Assembly (NCBI GenBank): GCA_963845735.1
Contig: CAWJTR010000039.1
Location: forward strand, 1 to 64,000
Source: AP-15 sp963845735
GTDB lineage: Bacteria > Pseudomonadota > Alphaproteobacteria > ATCC43930 > CGMCC-115725
DNA length: 64,000 bases
Direction of reading: 5' to 3'
Positions 1-8,734 of the stretch are shown in pieces. How positions within the stretch are numbered: the stretch's first letter is position 1; every line of letters begins with the position of its first letter. Both the position numbers and the translations under genes were made by a program. The notes beneath the pieces are model-generated. The model worked only from the letters and a program-made list of their open reading frames with translations, did no database searches and was not told where the DNA came from.

Positions 1-1
1 C

Positions 2-76
2 CACAAAGACCAACGCGCCGACATCCTTCCGGTATTGCGTCCCTGGATTGAACGCTTCGGCTACGCGGCGGAGTGA
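2..76 (+). pseudogene. 3' end of a second copy of the TPR-sulfotransferase
   Basis: This reads 24 codons and a TGA stop that match the last 24 residues of the sulfotransferase encoded on the opposite strand at 985-2607, with only two or so differences (both end ...PWIERFGYAAE). It lies in the left arm of the inverted repeat. Either a paralogue lies outside the window in convergent orientation, or this is a fold-back duplicate of the same locus. Only the C-terminal tail is visible, so nothing can be said about function here. Confidence 0.6.
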
Positions 77-224
77 TACCAGCAGCTTCCGCGCAGGTCT
101 GGGCGGTTTCACGGCGGCCCATCGCGGGCTGTGACAGTTTTGGAAACGAGTCACAACATGGGGTCATTGGTATGATGGCCGACATTGTGGGGAGAATGCG
201 CCGAACTGCAGTGTAACACCCCAA

Positions 225-825
225 TCCCCGTCATGGCCGGGCTGTTGTCCCGGCCATCAATGAACTCGAGCTTTCGGCGGTGAGCGTCATGTAGGACGGG
301 CACGAGCGAATCCTTGGCTTGGGCCCGGTGGGCTCACTGGGCATGGCCGGGACAGAGCCCGAGCCATGATGATTATTGTTGGAGCGCTTGGATTATTTGT
401 CATGGGGCTCGAGGCGAGCGTCCTTTTCTTTCTTTCAGCGCACGGTCCAAACGCTCTTTGCAAACAATAATCCCGTCATGGCCGGGCCGTCGTCCCGGCC
501 ATCCACTACCACTGAGCGAATCCTTGGCTCGGCTCGTGGTCATGGATGGCCGGGCACAACAGCCCGGCCATGACGGGATTATCGTTTGCAAAGAGCGTTT
601 GGACCGTGCGCTCGAAAGAAAGAAAAGGACGCTCGCCTCGAGCCCCGTGCAAGAATGGTCCAAACGCTCTTTGCAAACAATAATCCCGTCATGGCCGGGC
701 TGTTGTCCCGGCCATCCATGACCACGAGCCGAGCCAAGGATTCGCTCGTGCCCGTCCTACATGACGCTCACCGCCGAAAGCTGCGTTCATTGATGGCCGG
801 GACAACAGCCCGGCCATGACGGGGA
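225..825. repeat. cluster of REP-like palindromes
   Basis: At least five copies of a palindrome of the type GTCATGGCCGGGC-TGTTGT-CCCGGCCAT occur here (near 230-262, 475-505, 548-575, 690-715 and 793-823). They are separated by inverted copies of a shared spacer containing the string TTTGCAAAGAGCGTTTGGACC. The same palindrome recurs alone near 7053-7085, 13360-13394 and at the edges of the IS at 42.7-44.0 kb. Intergenic palindromes of this kind are common in Bradyrhizobium-like alphaproteobacteria. No REP-associated transposase gene is present in the window. Confidence 0.8.
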
Positions 826-904
826 TTGGGGTGTTCTCACCTCCGGTCGGACCGCATTCTCCCCCGCAATATTGGCCATCATACCAATGACCCCGTGTTC
901 TAAC

Positions 905-950
905 TCGTTTCCCAAAATTGTCACGGCCCGCAAATGCGGGCCGCCCAGGT
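905..950. repeat. second palindromic intergenic repeat (CCCAAAATTGTCA type)
   Basis: The string CCCAAAATTGTCACGGCCCGC followed by a GCGGGCC arm forms a hairpin just downstream of the sulfotransferase stop. Related copies lie at 5397-5450 (CCCCAAAATTGTCATGGCCC) and, as an inverted fragment, near 5690-5720. It is distinct from the CATGGCCGGG palindrome. It could act as a transcription terminator or mRNA-stabilising hairpin, but there is no U-tract. Confidence 0.55.
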
Positions 951-984
951 GAAACCGCCCAGACCTGCGCGGAAAATACTGGTA

Positions 985-2607
985 TCACTCCGCCGCGTAG
1001 CCGAAGCGTTCGATCCAGGGACGCAATACCGGAAGGATCGGCGCCAGTTGGTCTTTGTGGCGGCGCCACTGGCCCATGCCTTCCTGGCGGAGACCTTGCC
1101 GGACCTGGTTGCCGCTGACCGAGCGGATCGTTCGCAACCGCGCACTTCCAGCGAAATCGCGCATGGATTCGTTCCATTCCATGCCCACGAAACGGCAGAT
1201 CGCGGGCACGCGGTTTTCGAAATCGGAAACGAGATCCTCATAGCGGCATTCGAGAATATCGAGCTTCCAGCGCGAACGGCAGATTTCGGCCAGCCGCATC
1301 ACGCGGTCGTAAAACCTCGCGGCGCTCGTAAGCGAGAGCAGTTCGTAGGTTGTAGGCTTGATCTCGAAATGCCGGCGAAAACAGCTCAGGATGACGTTGC
1401 GCGGGTCGCGCAGCATGAAAATCACTTTCGCCGACGGGAACAGGGTGGCGATCAGCGGCAGATACAGCGTGTTGAAAGGTTGTTTCTCGAGATAGAACTT
1501 TCCATCCGGCCTGGCGCCGACAGCGCGGACGCGCTGCCAGTAGATTTCGCGGGCCTGCTCGCATTCGCTGCTGCTCCAGCGGGACATTTTTTCAAGTCCT
1601 TCGCCACCGCCCAGGCCGGGCGCGGCCAGGGCGCCAAAGGTTTCCCGCTCTTCCAGGCTTTCGACATCGGGATGGGCGGCGAACATTTGTTCCAGCAACG
1701 TCGTGCCCGAGCGCATGAAGCCGAGCAGAAACACATGCTGCCTGGCCGGTGACGCCGCCGATGCGGCACGGGCCGGTGCCGCCGGCGCCTGTGCCGGCGC
1801 TTCCAGCGCGCCGATCAGCTGCTCGACGCGATATAACAACCGGGTCTCCGTTTCGAATTTGCTCCTGTAAAGATTTCCGAGCAGCGTGTTTTTTGCGGTC
1901 CACGCCTCGAATGCAGGCTCCCTGCGATCCTCGCCGTCGAGCGCGTCGCCCAGCAGGCCGAGCGCCAAAGCCCTCGTCTGATCCACGGCATCGAGCTTCG
2001 GCAAAAGCGCTTCGAGCCGCGTCCTGGCGTGCGCATAGTCTCCTTCCTGCAGGTCACACATGGCCGTCGCAATCGCCGCGGTCGGCTGCGCGGGAAGCAG
2101 ACGCAAGGCGCGCTCGGCCAAGGTCCGCGACTTCGCTATGTCTCCAGCCCTGACGGCGGCGGCCGAAGCGGCCGCGAGGGCATCGACATAGGTGGGGTCG
2201 AGAGCAATCGCCCGTTCATGCGAGCGTAGCGCCGCCGCAAAATCCCCAGCGGCCGAACAGCCGCTTCCCTTGAGAAAATGCGTCCGCGCCCGCCCCGGGT
2301 CGATCCGGATGGCGGCATCGAAAGCCTCCATCGCTTTCGCCATGCGGTTCACTCGCATCAGGGCAAGACCGATTTCCTCCAGCATCTGCACATCGCGGGG
2401 CGCCAGCGCGAACGCCTTCTGGAGCTCATTCAGGGCGTCGTCGTTGCGCTCCTGTGTCTGGAGCCAGCGCGCCCGGGTCACATGAAAAGCGGGATGTTCG
2501 AGCCCGCGGGCGAGCGCAAACGTCGCCACCTCGTTCGCGCGCCTGAGATTGCTGGCCGTATCGATCGCGCGAATCTGTGCCGCGATGTCGATTTCGCGTT
2601 CGTTCAT
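985..2607 (-). CDS. TPR-repeat sulfotransferase
   Basis: A 540-residue cytosolic protein. Residues 1-250 are helical TPR-like repeats (for example around 60-145). After an Ala/Pro-rich linker at 268-290 comes a sulfotransferase domain with the 5'-phosphosulfate loop GFMRSGTTLLEQ at about 296-307 and the 3'-phosphate-binding segment RDPRNVILSCFRR at about 400-412. Such proteins transfer sulfate from PAPS to an acceptor. TPR-sulfotransferases of this architecture are common in alphaproteobacteria, with mostly unknown acceptors. The gene stands alone on this strand. Its start at 2607 is the first in-frame ATG before the TPR region. The last 24 codons are duplicated in inverted orientation at 2-76. 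Confidence 0.85.
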   Translation of the reverse strand: MNEREIDIAAQIRAIDTASNLRRANEVATFALARGLEHPAFHVTRARWLQTQERNDDALNELQKAFALAPRDVQMLEEIGLALMRVNRMAKAMEAFDAAIRIDPGRARTHFLKGSGCSAAGDFAAALRSHERAIALDPTYVDALAAASAAAVRAGDIAKSRTLAERALRLLPAQPTAAIATAMCDLQEGDYAHARTRLEALLPKLDAVDQTRALALGLLGDALDGEDRREPAFEAWTAKNTLLGNLYRSKFETETRLLYRVEQLIGALEAPAQAPAAPARAASAASPARQHVFLLGFMRSGTTLLEQMFAAHPDVESLEERETFGALAAPGLGGGEGLEKMSRWSSSECEQAREIYWQRVRAVGARPDGKFYLEKQPFNTLYLPLIATLFPSAKVIFMLRDPRNVILSCFRRHFEIKPTTYELLSLTSAARFYDRVMRLAEICRSRWKLDILECRYEDLVSDFENRVPAICRFVGMEWNESMRDFAGSARLRTIRSVSGNQVRQGLRQEGMGQWRRHKDQLAPILPVLRPWIERFGYAAE

Positions 2608-2784
2608 GCTGCCTCGCGCAAATGATTACTCTGCGCCGCGGCGCGCCGGAATAGAGCCTCCCGGCGTGCGAATGAAGAACGCTGCGGCTTCATGACATAG
2701 GGCTGGCGGTCCGCTTGCGCGCCGCAAAGGGAACCACTCCGTTTTGTGAACGTTGGGTGACTGCCTTTTGTTTGTGGGAACCCC

Positions 2785-2865
2785 ATGCGCTCTTGCCTGC
2801 TCTGGCTGATCGGCGTCCCGATCCCCGTCATCATTCTGATCTGGCTCTTCACCGGGCACGCATGA
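2785..2865 (+). CDS. 26-residue predicted membrane micropeptide
   Basis: A short open frame in the gap before the membrane protein gene encodes a peptide of the form MRSCLLWLIGVPIPVIILI, then WLFTGHA. One hydrophobic helix with a G-x-P-x-P motif makes up nearly all of it. I recall small conserved proteins with the same LLWLIGxPIPxIILI core in several proteobacteria, often unannotated because of their size. This supports a real gene, but I cannot search for it. The ribosome binding site (GTGGGAA) is weak. It lies 63 bp upstream of the membrane protein on the same strand and could be co-transcribed with it. Confidence 0.5.
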   Translation: MRSCLLWLIGVPIPVIILIWLFTGHA

Positions 2866-2928
2866 GCGTGTCCACTCTGCCCCCATCCTTTCGAACAAGG
2901 ACCATTCTTCCCAACAAGGAATCGCGCC

Positions 2929-3804
2929 ATGGCCGAATTTGTCATCGTTACCGGCCAGGAGAATAGCGGCTTTCGCTTCTCCTGGGGCCTTGCCATTGCA
3001 GGCGGCGTGGTTGCAACCGCTGTCACCTTTTTTCTCCTCGTCCTGGGTTCGGGATTTGGCCTCCTGCTGATCAATCCGGTCAAACATTCCGGGCCTTCGA
3101 TGCCTGCCTTTCTGACCGGCGGGGCGATCTATTTCTTCGCCGCCCAGGCTTTCGGCTTCGCGGTCGGCGGCCATCTCGCCGGGCGGTTGCTGGGACCACA
3201 GATCGAAAGCCGCATCCAGGAGGAGTTCCGGGCGGCCGCGCATGGGCTCGTCGCCTGGGCGGTCACGATCATCGCCAGCCTCGGCGTGGTGGCGCTCGGG
3301 GCGCTTGGGGGCGGATTGGCCATGGGCCCGCTTTACGGCGTGCATGGCGTGGCCGGCTCCGGCGCCCTGTCATCGGCCTATGTGGTCGACGAACTGTTCT
3401 GGCCAACGGTCGGGCATGCCGGCGAAGACGCGCGCGGCGCGGGGACGGCCGACACGCTGGCAGGCGCGCGCGCCGAAGCCACCCGCATCCTTCAGGCCGG
3501 CCTGATCCGCGGCGAACAGCTCGCACCGGCCGATCGCGACCGGCTGGTCACGCTTGTCGCTGAGGAAGCCCATGTCTCGCAGGCCGTCGCGGCCTCGCAT
3601 GTCGACCAGATGCAGGCCGATCTGCAGGCGCAGACGCGCAAGGCCGCCGACGCGGCACGCAAGGCCGCGAGCTATGTCAGCCTCTGGATCGCCTTCTCGC
3701 TGCTGTTCGGCGCCGTCGTCGCGGTATTCGCGGCGACTTCGGCGCGCCTCGAAGACAACCGCGAAGCATGGGGCCCGTTCGCCGCACTGGGCCGCCGCGG
3801 CTAA
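2929..3804 (+). CDS. multi-pass membrane protein of unknown function
   Basis: 291 residues. Hydrophobic segments are visible at about 18-48, 63-88, 103-132 and near the C-terminus at 245-265. Between the third and fourth segments lies a hydrophilic, Ala/Arg/Gln-rich region (about 160-240) likely to be helical or coiled. The layout resembles alphaproteobacterial membrane proteins sometimes labelled PhnA-like, a name that carries no functional meaning. No catalytic motif is seen. The start is the ATG following an AAGGAA element at 2917-2922. It follows the micropeptide at 2785 and precedes a separate regulator-like gene. Confidence 0.7.
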   Translation: MAEFVIVTGQENSGFRFSWGLAIAGGVVATAVTFFLLVLGSGFGLLLINPVKHSGPSMPAFLTGGAIYFFAAQAFGFAVGGHLAGRLLGPQIESRIQEEFRAAAHGLVAWAVTIIASLGVVALGALGGGLAMGPLYGVHGVAGSGALSSAYVVDELFWPTVGHAGEDARGAGTADTLAGARAEATRILQAGLIRGEQLAPADRDRLVTLVAEEAHVSQAVAASHVDQMQADLQAQTRKAADAARKAASYVSLWIAFSLLFGAVVAVFAATSARLEDNREAWGPFAALGRRG

Positions 3805-3969
3805 GTGGGCCCGGGGGCGTCCTCTTTAGGACCGCCCGTACCCAATGGCCTTCCGGCAGGAGGGGCCGGAATTAGGGACAACGGCAGCAGCGCGTTGTGG
3901 AATTGAGACCTGCTTGCTAGGGTTCGGTGCAGGGCGGCACGCGTTGAGATCGCCCATGGGGCATGGTCG

Positions 3970-5368
3970 ATGGGGATTGAGAGCAACGACGCGTTTCGCG
4001 GCAAGCGGATCGATTCCTGGAAGGAGATCGCCGCATATTTCGGCCGCAGCGAGCGCACGGTTAAACGCTGGGAAACCGAACGCGGCCTTCCGGTCTGCCG
4101 GGTGCCCGGCGGCGGCAAGACATCGGTCTATGCATTCTCCGTCGAACTGGACGCCTGGTTGAACAGTGCCGGCGAGCCGCCGGCACAGGTACCTCCCGGC
4201 CCGCCACAGGCGAGTGCAAATCCCCCCCCGGTCGTGCCCGCGTCGGATAACGGCCTGTTGGGGAGCTTCCCCCAATTCACGCGTCGTGCGCTGGCGGCGA
4301 TATCTGTCGCCATCGTCGCGGCTGGTTTGTTTGTCTCTGGTTTTGTCGCCGATCGGGCAAACCCCGATCGCGAAAATGCCCTGGCGTCGGATTTCTATCT
4401 TAAGGGCCTGTATTCGTGGCAGACGCGAACGCCGGGCAGGTCTCACCCAGGCCGTCGCGGATTTTCACAAGGCAATCGCGGCCGATCCACACTTTGCTGC
4501 CGCCTGGGCCGGGCTCGCGGACTGCTACAATCTGATGCCGGAATACACCGGCATGCCGGCTCGGATCGCGTTTCCAAATGCCCGGCAAGCCGCTCTCCAG
4601 GCGATCCGTCTCGACAACAACGACGCCGCCGCCCATCGCTCGCTGGCATTCGTCGATTTCTGGTGGTCGCGCGACTTCGGCGGTGCCATGCGCGAATTCC
4701 GCCGCTCGCTGGAACTCGAACCGGATTCCGCGCAGACCCATCACTGGTTTGCCAACGCCCTCAACATGGTCGGCGACCGCAAAGCGGCGCTCGACCAGAT
4801 GCGTGCGGCCGAGAATTTGGCGCCCGGGAACACGGCGATCATGGCAGATCGCGGTGTCCTGCTTGTCACCGCCGGGCGCTTGAACGAAGCAGTGCCGATG
4901 CTGAAACAGATCGAGACTGCGGAACCGGATTTTGCCCCGGCCCATGCCTATCTCGCCGCCGCTTACGCGCTCATGGGGAACGGCGCCGCCGAACTGCGCG
5001 AACTGCGGTGGCACGGCGAATTGCGGCATGATCCGGACGAAATGGCGATAGCGCGGTCGGCGGAGGAAGGTCTGGCGCAAGGCGGACAGCAGGAAATGAG
5101 ACGCCGAATGGTCGTTGCGGAGCAGGATCTGGCGCGGCAGGGCAGATTTTCCCTGTATCAACTGGCCGTCGGCTTCGCACGGCTGGGCGATAATGACCGG
5201 GCCTTCTCCTGCCTCGACCAGGCCATCCGGCAACGCGATCCTGCGACCATCGCCATGGGCGTGGAACGCGCTCTCATTCCGCTGCGCGCATATGCGCGCT
5301 TTGCGCAATTGTTGACACGAGCAGGCCTCCCCGCACCAGCGTCACCGCAGAGCGATAGCGGCGCGTAA
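3970..5368 (+). CDS. HTH-TM-TPR protein, possible membrane-bound regulator (frameshifted)
   Basis: The N-terminus holds a helix-turn-helix with the family signature WKEIAAYFGRSERTVKRWE (about residues 16-34). A Pro-rich linker, a transmembrane helix near 107-127 and a TPR region follow (YLKGLYSWQTRTP, then GLTQAVADFHKAIAADP and further repeats). This order is typical of one-component membrane regulators or sensors related to CadC in layout. The frame shifts by +1 at about 4433, where ACGCCGGGCAGG would read correctly as ACGCCGGCAGG; the expected family phrase TPxGLxQA is restored by removing one G. I therefore treat it as one gene of about 466 residues. Its targets are unknown. Confidence 0.7.
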
Positions 5369-5788
5369 CGCCTGAAGCACCGCTTCCCTGCTCGTTCCCC
5401 AAAATTGTCATGGCCCGCGACTTGTATGGCCACCCAGGTTGAATTTGTCCCGGCGCCAGCGATCAGGCACGCATTGCCGTTCCAGACCTAATCTGTTTCA
5501 CCTGGAGCGGATTCCGTTCAAGTTGAACCACACGTCCCCCTCCGCCTCGCTACGCTCGGCACCTCCCCCACGATGGGGGAGGAAAGAAATAGCGCCGGCA
5601 TTTGTTTTCCTCCCCCATCGTGGGGGAGGTGGCCCGAAGGGCCGGAGGGGGAAGTCCTCTCCAGTGTCAATTCGAGCGGAAACCGCTCGGGGCGGCCCGC
5701 ATTTGCGGTCCGTGACAGGGAAATGGGTGACTCTTTGGGACTCTCTGTATGACGCCATGAAGCGCGGCACGCGTCTGTCGCCCGCCTC
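5369..5788. repeat. 420-bp intergenic region with large palindrome CCTCCCCCAC..GTGGGGGAGG
   Basis: No gene is seen here. Bases 5528-5655 form a long stem: CCTCCCCCACGATGGGGGAGG and its partner CCTCCCCCATCGTGGGGGAGG are two short palindromes in inverted order, flanked by complementary arms (CGGCACCTCC / GGAGGTGGCC and CCCCCTCCG / CGGAGGGGG). Flanking it are fragments of the CCCAAAATTGTCA repeat (5397-5450 and 5690-5720). Similar CTCCCCCACGATGGGGGAG elements are common intergenic repeats in alphaproteobacteria. It lies between convergent genes and may help terminate both. Confidence 0.65.
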
Positions 5789-6696
5789 CTATTGGCCCCC
5801 GCACCCTGCCGGCAACTGCCCGGCGTTCTGTTCTTGCGTGGTCCAGGACGTGCTGTCGTAGAAACAGACATATTCGACTTCCGTCACCGGCGCCTTCCAG
5901 CCCCCCGCCGGCTGCTCGAGCACGACCGAGCTCACATTGGAGTTGGAAAAACCGTCGCTGTCGATGACAACAATCGCCGACGCGGTCGAGAGCGAGCTGC
6001 GGATGATGGCCATGCCATTGCCGTTGCCGTCATCGTCGGCGAGCCATTTGCCGTCCCAGTCGGTAATCTCGCAAGGACCACCGCAATCGTTCGAATCGTA
6101 AGTCGTGACCAGCCCCGAGGAGTCCGGCACCAGCGTATAGTGGTAGGGCGACAGCGGCAGCCTCGCCATATAGGCGCGAAGGCCGGTATTGCCGAAATCC
6201 TGCGTTTTGGAGTTGAACATAAATCTGCGGCTCACCTCCATCTCGTTGACCTTTTTCTTCGCGCTGAAGAGTTTGTAGGTCGTCTTGGTCTTGCCGCTCA
6301 GCGGGTTGCCATTGCAGTCCTTGCCGGAGGTCGCAGTCTTGCCTGCGAGCGCGCTCACACCCGTCCAGCTTGATACCTCGCCGGCGGTGACCATCAGCGG
6401 TGCCGCCCCCTCGTCCGGTTCGCCTTCCGCCTCACCGAAGAACTCGTCGGGGTCGTTGCAGTAAGTGTTGTTGGGGCTGTCGGCGGCAGATTGCCCGTCG
6501 AATTGCCGGCGCTGTCGATCCACGAAATGCTGTCCACGCGATCGGCGTCGCCCGTGAAAAATCCCGTCGCCGGATCGTCGAAATCTGCCGTGATGCGGCT
6601 GTTGGCGATCACGTTTCCCGTGGCAAGGGCGTGAGACGCGCCGACCAGCGAGCACAGGGGCAGCGACAGGATGAAGCTCTTGAGAGGCGTATTCAT
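5789..6696 (-). CDS. secreted protein of unknown family (frameshifted)
   Basis: It begins with a signal peptide (MNTPLKSFILSLPLCSL followed by VGASHALA). The mature part is rich in Asn, Asp, Ser and Gly and has several Cys pairs, for example in DSNDCGGPCEITDWDGKW. The frame slips near 6475: the N-terminal frame reads ...NSTGNLPPT and the rest continues SPNNTYCNDPDEFF in another frame; one missing base would join them into about 300 residues. I chose the ATG at 6696 because GGAAAGG lies 7 bases upstream; the ATG at 6702 is too close to it. I do not recognise the family. Calcium-binding-like DDDGNGNG and export suggest an extracellular role. Confidence 0.55.
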
Positions 6697-6960
6697 GGCC
6701 ATTCCTTTCCGAAACCGGGATGCAGGTGCGCGCGTGGCCGGAGTGCCCGTCCGCACCAACGCCCCTTATGGTCTTGAGCCCGGAGCGGCGACACATGCAC
6801 GTCGGGACAATAACGGTCATCTTGTGCCAGGACACGGGAAGGTGCCGGTTTTCGGGCGTGGCGGCCAAACAATTGGCAGTCCTGTCGATGGCCGCGCCAG
6901 CCGTTCCGGCACTGGGTTCGCCGTAAAACTCGTCATGGCCCGGCGTTTGTCCCCGCCAAC

Positions 6961-7087
6961 CATGGTCACGGTCCCCCGGACCAATCCGACCGAACGTGGC
7001 TCGCCTCTCCGGAACGAATGGCGCGTGATGCCTGCCTTGCGGGCCGGTATTCATGGATGGCCGGGACGAACGCCCGGCCATGACGGG
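6961..7087. repeat. copy A of a 125-bp dispersed intergenic repeat ending in a REP palindrome
   Basis: This segment shares the order GGTC-CGGTCCCC-GGA..ATCCGA..GCCTGCCTTGC-GGCCGGTATTCATGG and then the identical palindrome ATGGCCGGGACGAACGCCCG GCCAT with 13271-13394. The intervening parts are diverged. The surrounding gap 6703-7174 contains no gene that I can support. Confidence 0.65.
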
Positions 7088-7174
7088 GCTGAGATCCGAG
7101 TGGCGCTTCCATCCAGCCTGAGGCGAAGCGCTCCTGCTTTGGCTCTAACCGGTCGGCAGCGCGTCTCTGCGTCG

Positions 7175-8659
7175 TTACTGCTTCATTGTGGCGGATTGGC
7201 GATGAGATAGGGTAAGCCGCCGTTTATCTGCGGGTTCTCGGACCAGATTTTCCGGTCGAAATCCCTTGGGCAGGCGCTTCTCAAGCTGCTTCGTCGTCTT
7301 CGCCGAAATGCCCGGATCGTTCGCGATATTGCCGGCGCCCTGGCCCGGATTGGCAATGCCGCTCGTTGTTGTGTCCCAGTAATTGCCGGACAACTCGCCA
7401 TCGCTGTCGTCACCTCCGACAAACCCGCCGACAGAGCTGCCGCTCCCCCCGCTTACTTTGCCAGTGGAGTACGATGCGCCAATCGCCGTATCGGTGGCTC
7501 CCGCCAACCCTCCGACGTAGCTGTTGATGGAAACGCTGGAATCGCCAAGTGCGTAGCAGTTTTCGACAAGACCGTCGTTGAACGCCACAAGTCCGCCCGC
7601 CACTGTATTGCTCGCCGCGGATCCTGTCGCGTAGGAGCCCTCCACTATTCCCGAACCCAGGTTCACAGCTACCAGACCTCCGACTTGTGCGAACCCCCGC
7701 CCGACGTTCGCAGCTACCGTCACATCAGCACCAGAAGCCGATATTTTCCCGTCATTCGAACCGATCAGCCCACCTGCACCGATTTGATCGTGCAACTTAC
7801 TAACGGTGTAGGAAAGCTCACCACTGGCAAAGGCGTTGAAGATGGTCCCGTGATTGGTCGCCGATAGTACACCGGCGACAGATACGAAGTTCCGTTTACC
7901 GTCTCTTATACTGACATCCGAGTTTGTTACGAGGAGTGAGTCTATTTCTCCTTTTTTGCCGACCCTTGTGAACAGTCCGAGCGCGAATCGGGTATCGCTG
8001 GCTATCTGAAGATTTGAGATTGCATTGCCCAGGCCATTGACAGTTCCATTCAGTTTATTTAGGATCGGAGAATTACTGTAGACTCCGTCTTGGCTGGCAT
8101 CATAACTGGCGGACAGGGCGTAGTGGCCGGAAGGATTGCTCGCAATCGCCGCAGCCAGCGTGGCGACGCTGTCTTCCAGCACATAGGTCTTTCCATTGAT
8201 CGAAAGGGCACTTGCAGGCGTTGCAAATGACAGGCTGCCGCCGGATTGAAACGAGAGCGCCCCCCCGTTCCCGCCATCATTGGCGGCCAAAACAACGCCC
8301 CCGGAACCGTTGTCTGCGACGGACTGCGTGACCGTAATGGAGCGATAGGCATCGAGCGTCAGCGAATTGCCATCCGTCCATGAAAATGGAGCGACGATGT
8401 CGATGTCATCGGCCTGAACGCCAGAGCCCGTGGTAGTAATTTCGAGGTTTCCCGAGGAAAGCAGGTTCTCCATATCCGTCACGTTCAGCACGGCGTCGGA
8501 TGCCGTGGGCGCACACACTCCCGCCGAGCAACTCATATTTTGCGTCTCGCCGGACGATATCGTCACTGCCGCATGAGACGTGGTCGCTACGCCGTAAATC
8601 GCCGCGCACAGTAGAATTCCACGCGGGCTAATCGTTTTGTCGAACGATGACAAATTCAT
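7175..8659 (-). CDS. exported GLUG-repeat surface protein (C-terminal frameshift)
   Basis: About 494 residues. A signal peptide ends near residue 31 (TSHAA). The first half resembles filamentous-haemagglutinin-type beta-helix sequence (GGVVLAANDGG..LSFQSGGSLSF). The second half has GLUG-type repeats, GGLVGSNDGKI, GGLVAVNLGSG and GGLVAFNDGLV, each followed by a short variable strand. Such proteins are exported adhesin-like structural proteins. Near the end, at about 7262, an extra T (AAGGGATTTCGAC instead of AAGGGATTCGAC) hides the usual ending. In the alternative frame the protein finishes DFDRKIWSENPQINGGLPYL and stops at 7183, which is the typical C-terminus for this family. The gene lies directly after the GloVer-repeat gene on the same strand. 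Confidence 0.75.
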   Translation of the reverse strand: MNLSSFDKTISPRGILLCAAIYGVATTSHAAVTISSGETQNMSCSAGVCAPTASDAVLNVTDMENLLSSGNLEITTTGSGVQADDIDIVAPFSWTDGNSLTLDAYRSITVTQSVADNGSGGVVLAANDGGNGGALSFQSGGSLSFATPASALSINGKTYVLEDSVATLAAAIASNPSGHYALSASYDASQDGVYSNSPILNKLNGTVNGLGNAISNLQIASDTRFALGLFTRVGKKGEIDSLLVTNSDVSIRDGKRNFVSVAGVLSATNHGTIFNAFASGELSYTVSKLHDQIGAGGLIGSNDGKISASGADVTVAANVGRGFAQVGGLVAVNLGSGIVEGSYATGSAASNTVAGGLVAFNDGLVENCYALGDSSVSINSYVGGLAGATDTAIGASYSTGKVSGGSGSSVGGFVGGDDSDGELSGNYWDTTTSGIANPGQGAGNIANDPGISAKTTKQLEKRLPKGFRPENLVREPADKRRLTLSHRQSATMKQ

Positions 8660-8734
8660 GTCCCCAATCCTCTAAGAGTTACCACAAAGGCACGGAGAGC
8701 ATGGGGGCTTGCGGCTGCTGGACTATTTTTCAGC

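Larger units (their letters stand above)
1..1060. repeat. 1.06-kb imperfect inverted repeat centred near base 530
   Basis: Bases 1-530 are an approximate reverse complement of bases 531-1060: position 1 pairs with 1060, and the sum of paired positions stays near 1061 throughout. The right arm contains the 3' end of the sulfotransferase gene; the left arm repeats that end on the plus strand. The arms differ by many scattered substitutions and small indels, with the left arm the more degraded, for example around 320-400. The centre is itself made of nested REP-like palindromes. Between 77 and 984 I see no gene. Confidence 0.85.

Noticed and set aside
689..1177. Long open frames through the REP cluster on both strands
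   Set aside because: They are generated by the palindromic repeats (the same peptide SLQTIIPSWPG appears in several frames) and lack family or start-site support.
934..1752. 272-codon plus-strand frame opposite the sulfotransferase
   Set aside because: It mirrors the high-GC sulfotransferase gene, which has clear PAPS-binding motifs on the minus strand.
3800..3845. Hairpin GGCGTCCT-CTTT-AGGACCGCC after the membrane protein gene as a terminator
   Set aside because: The stem has a bulge and no T-run follows, so support is too weak.
5528..5655. Possible CRISPR-like array in the CTCCCCCAC repeats
   Set aside because: Only two inverted copies exist with no regular spacers; it is an intergenic palindrome.
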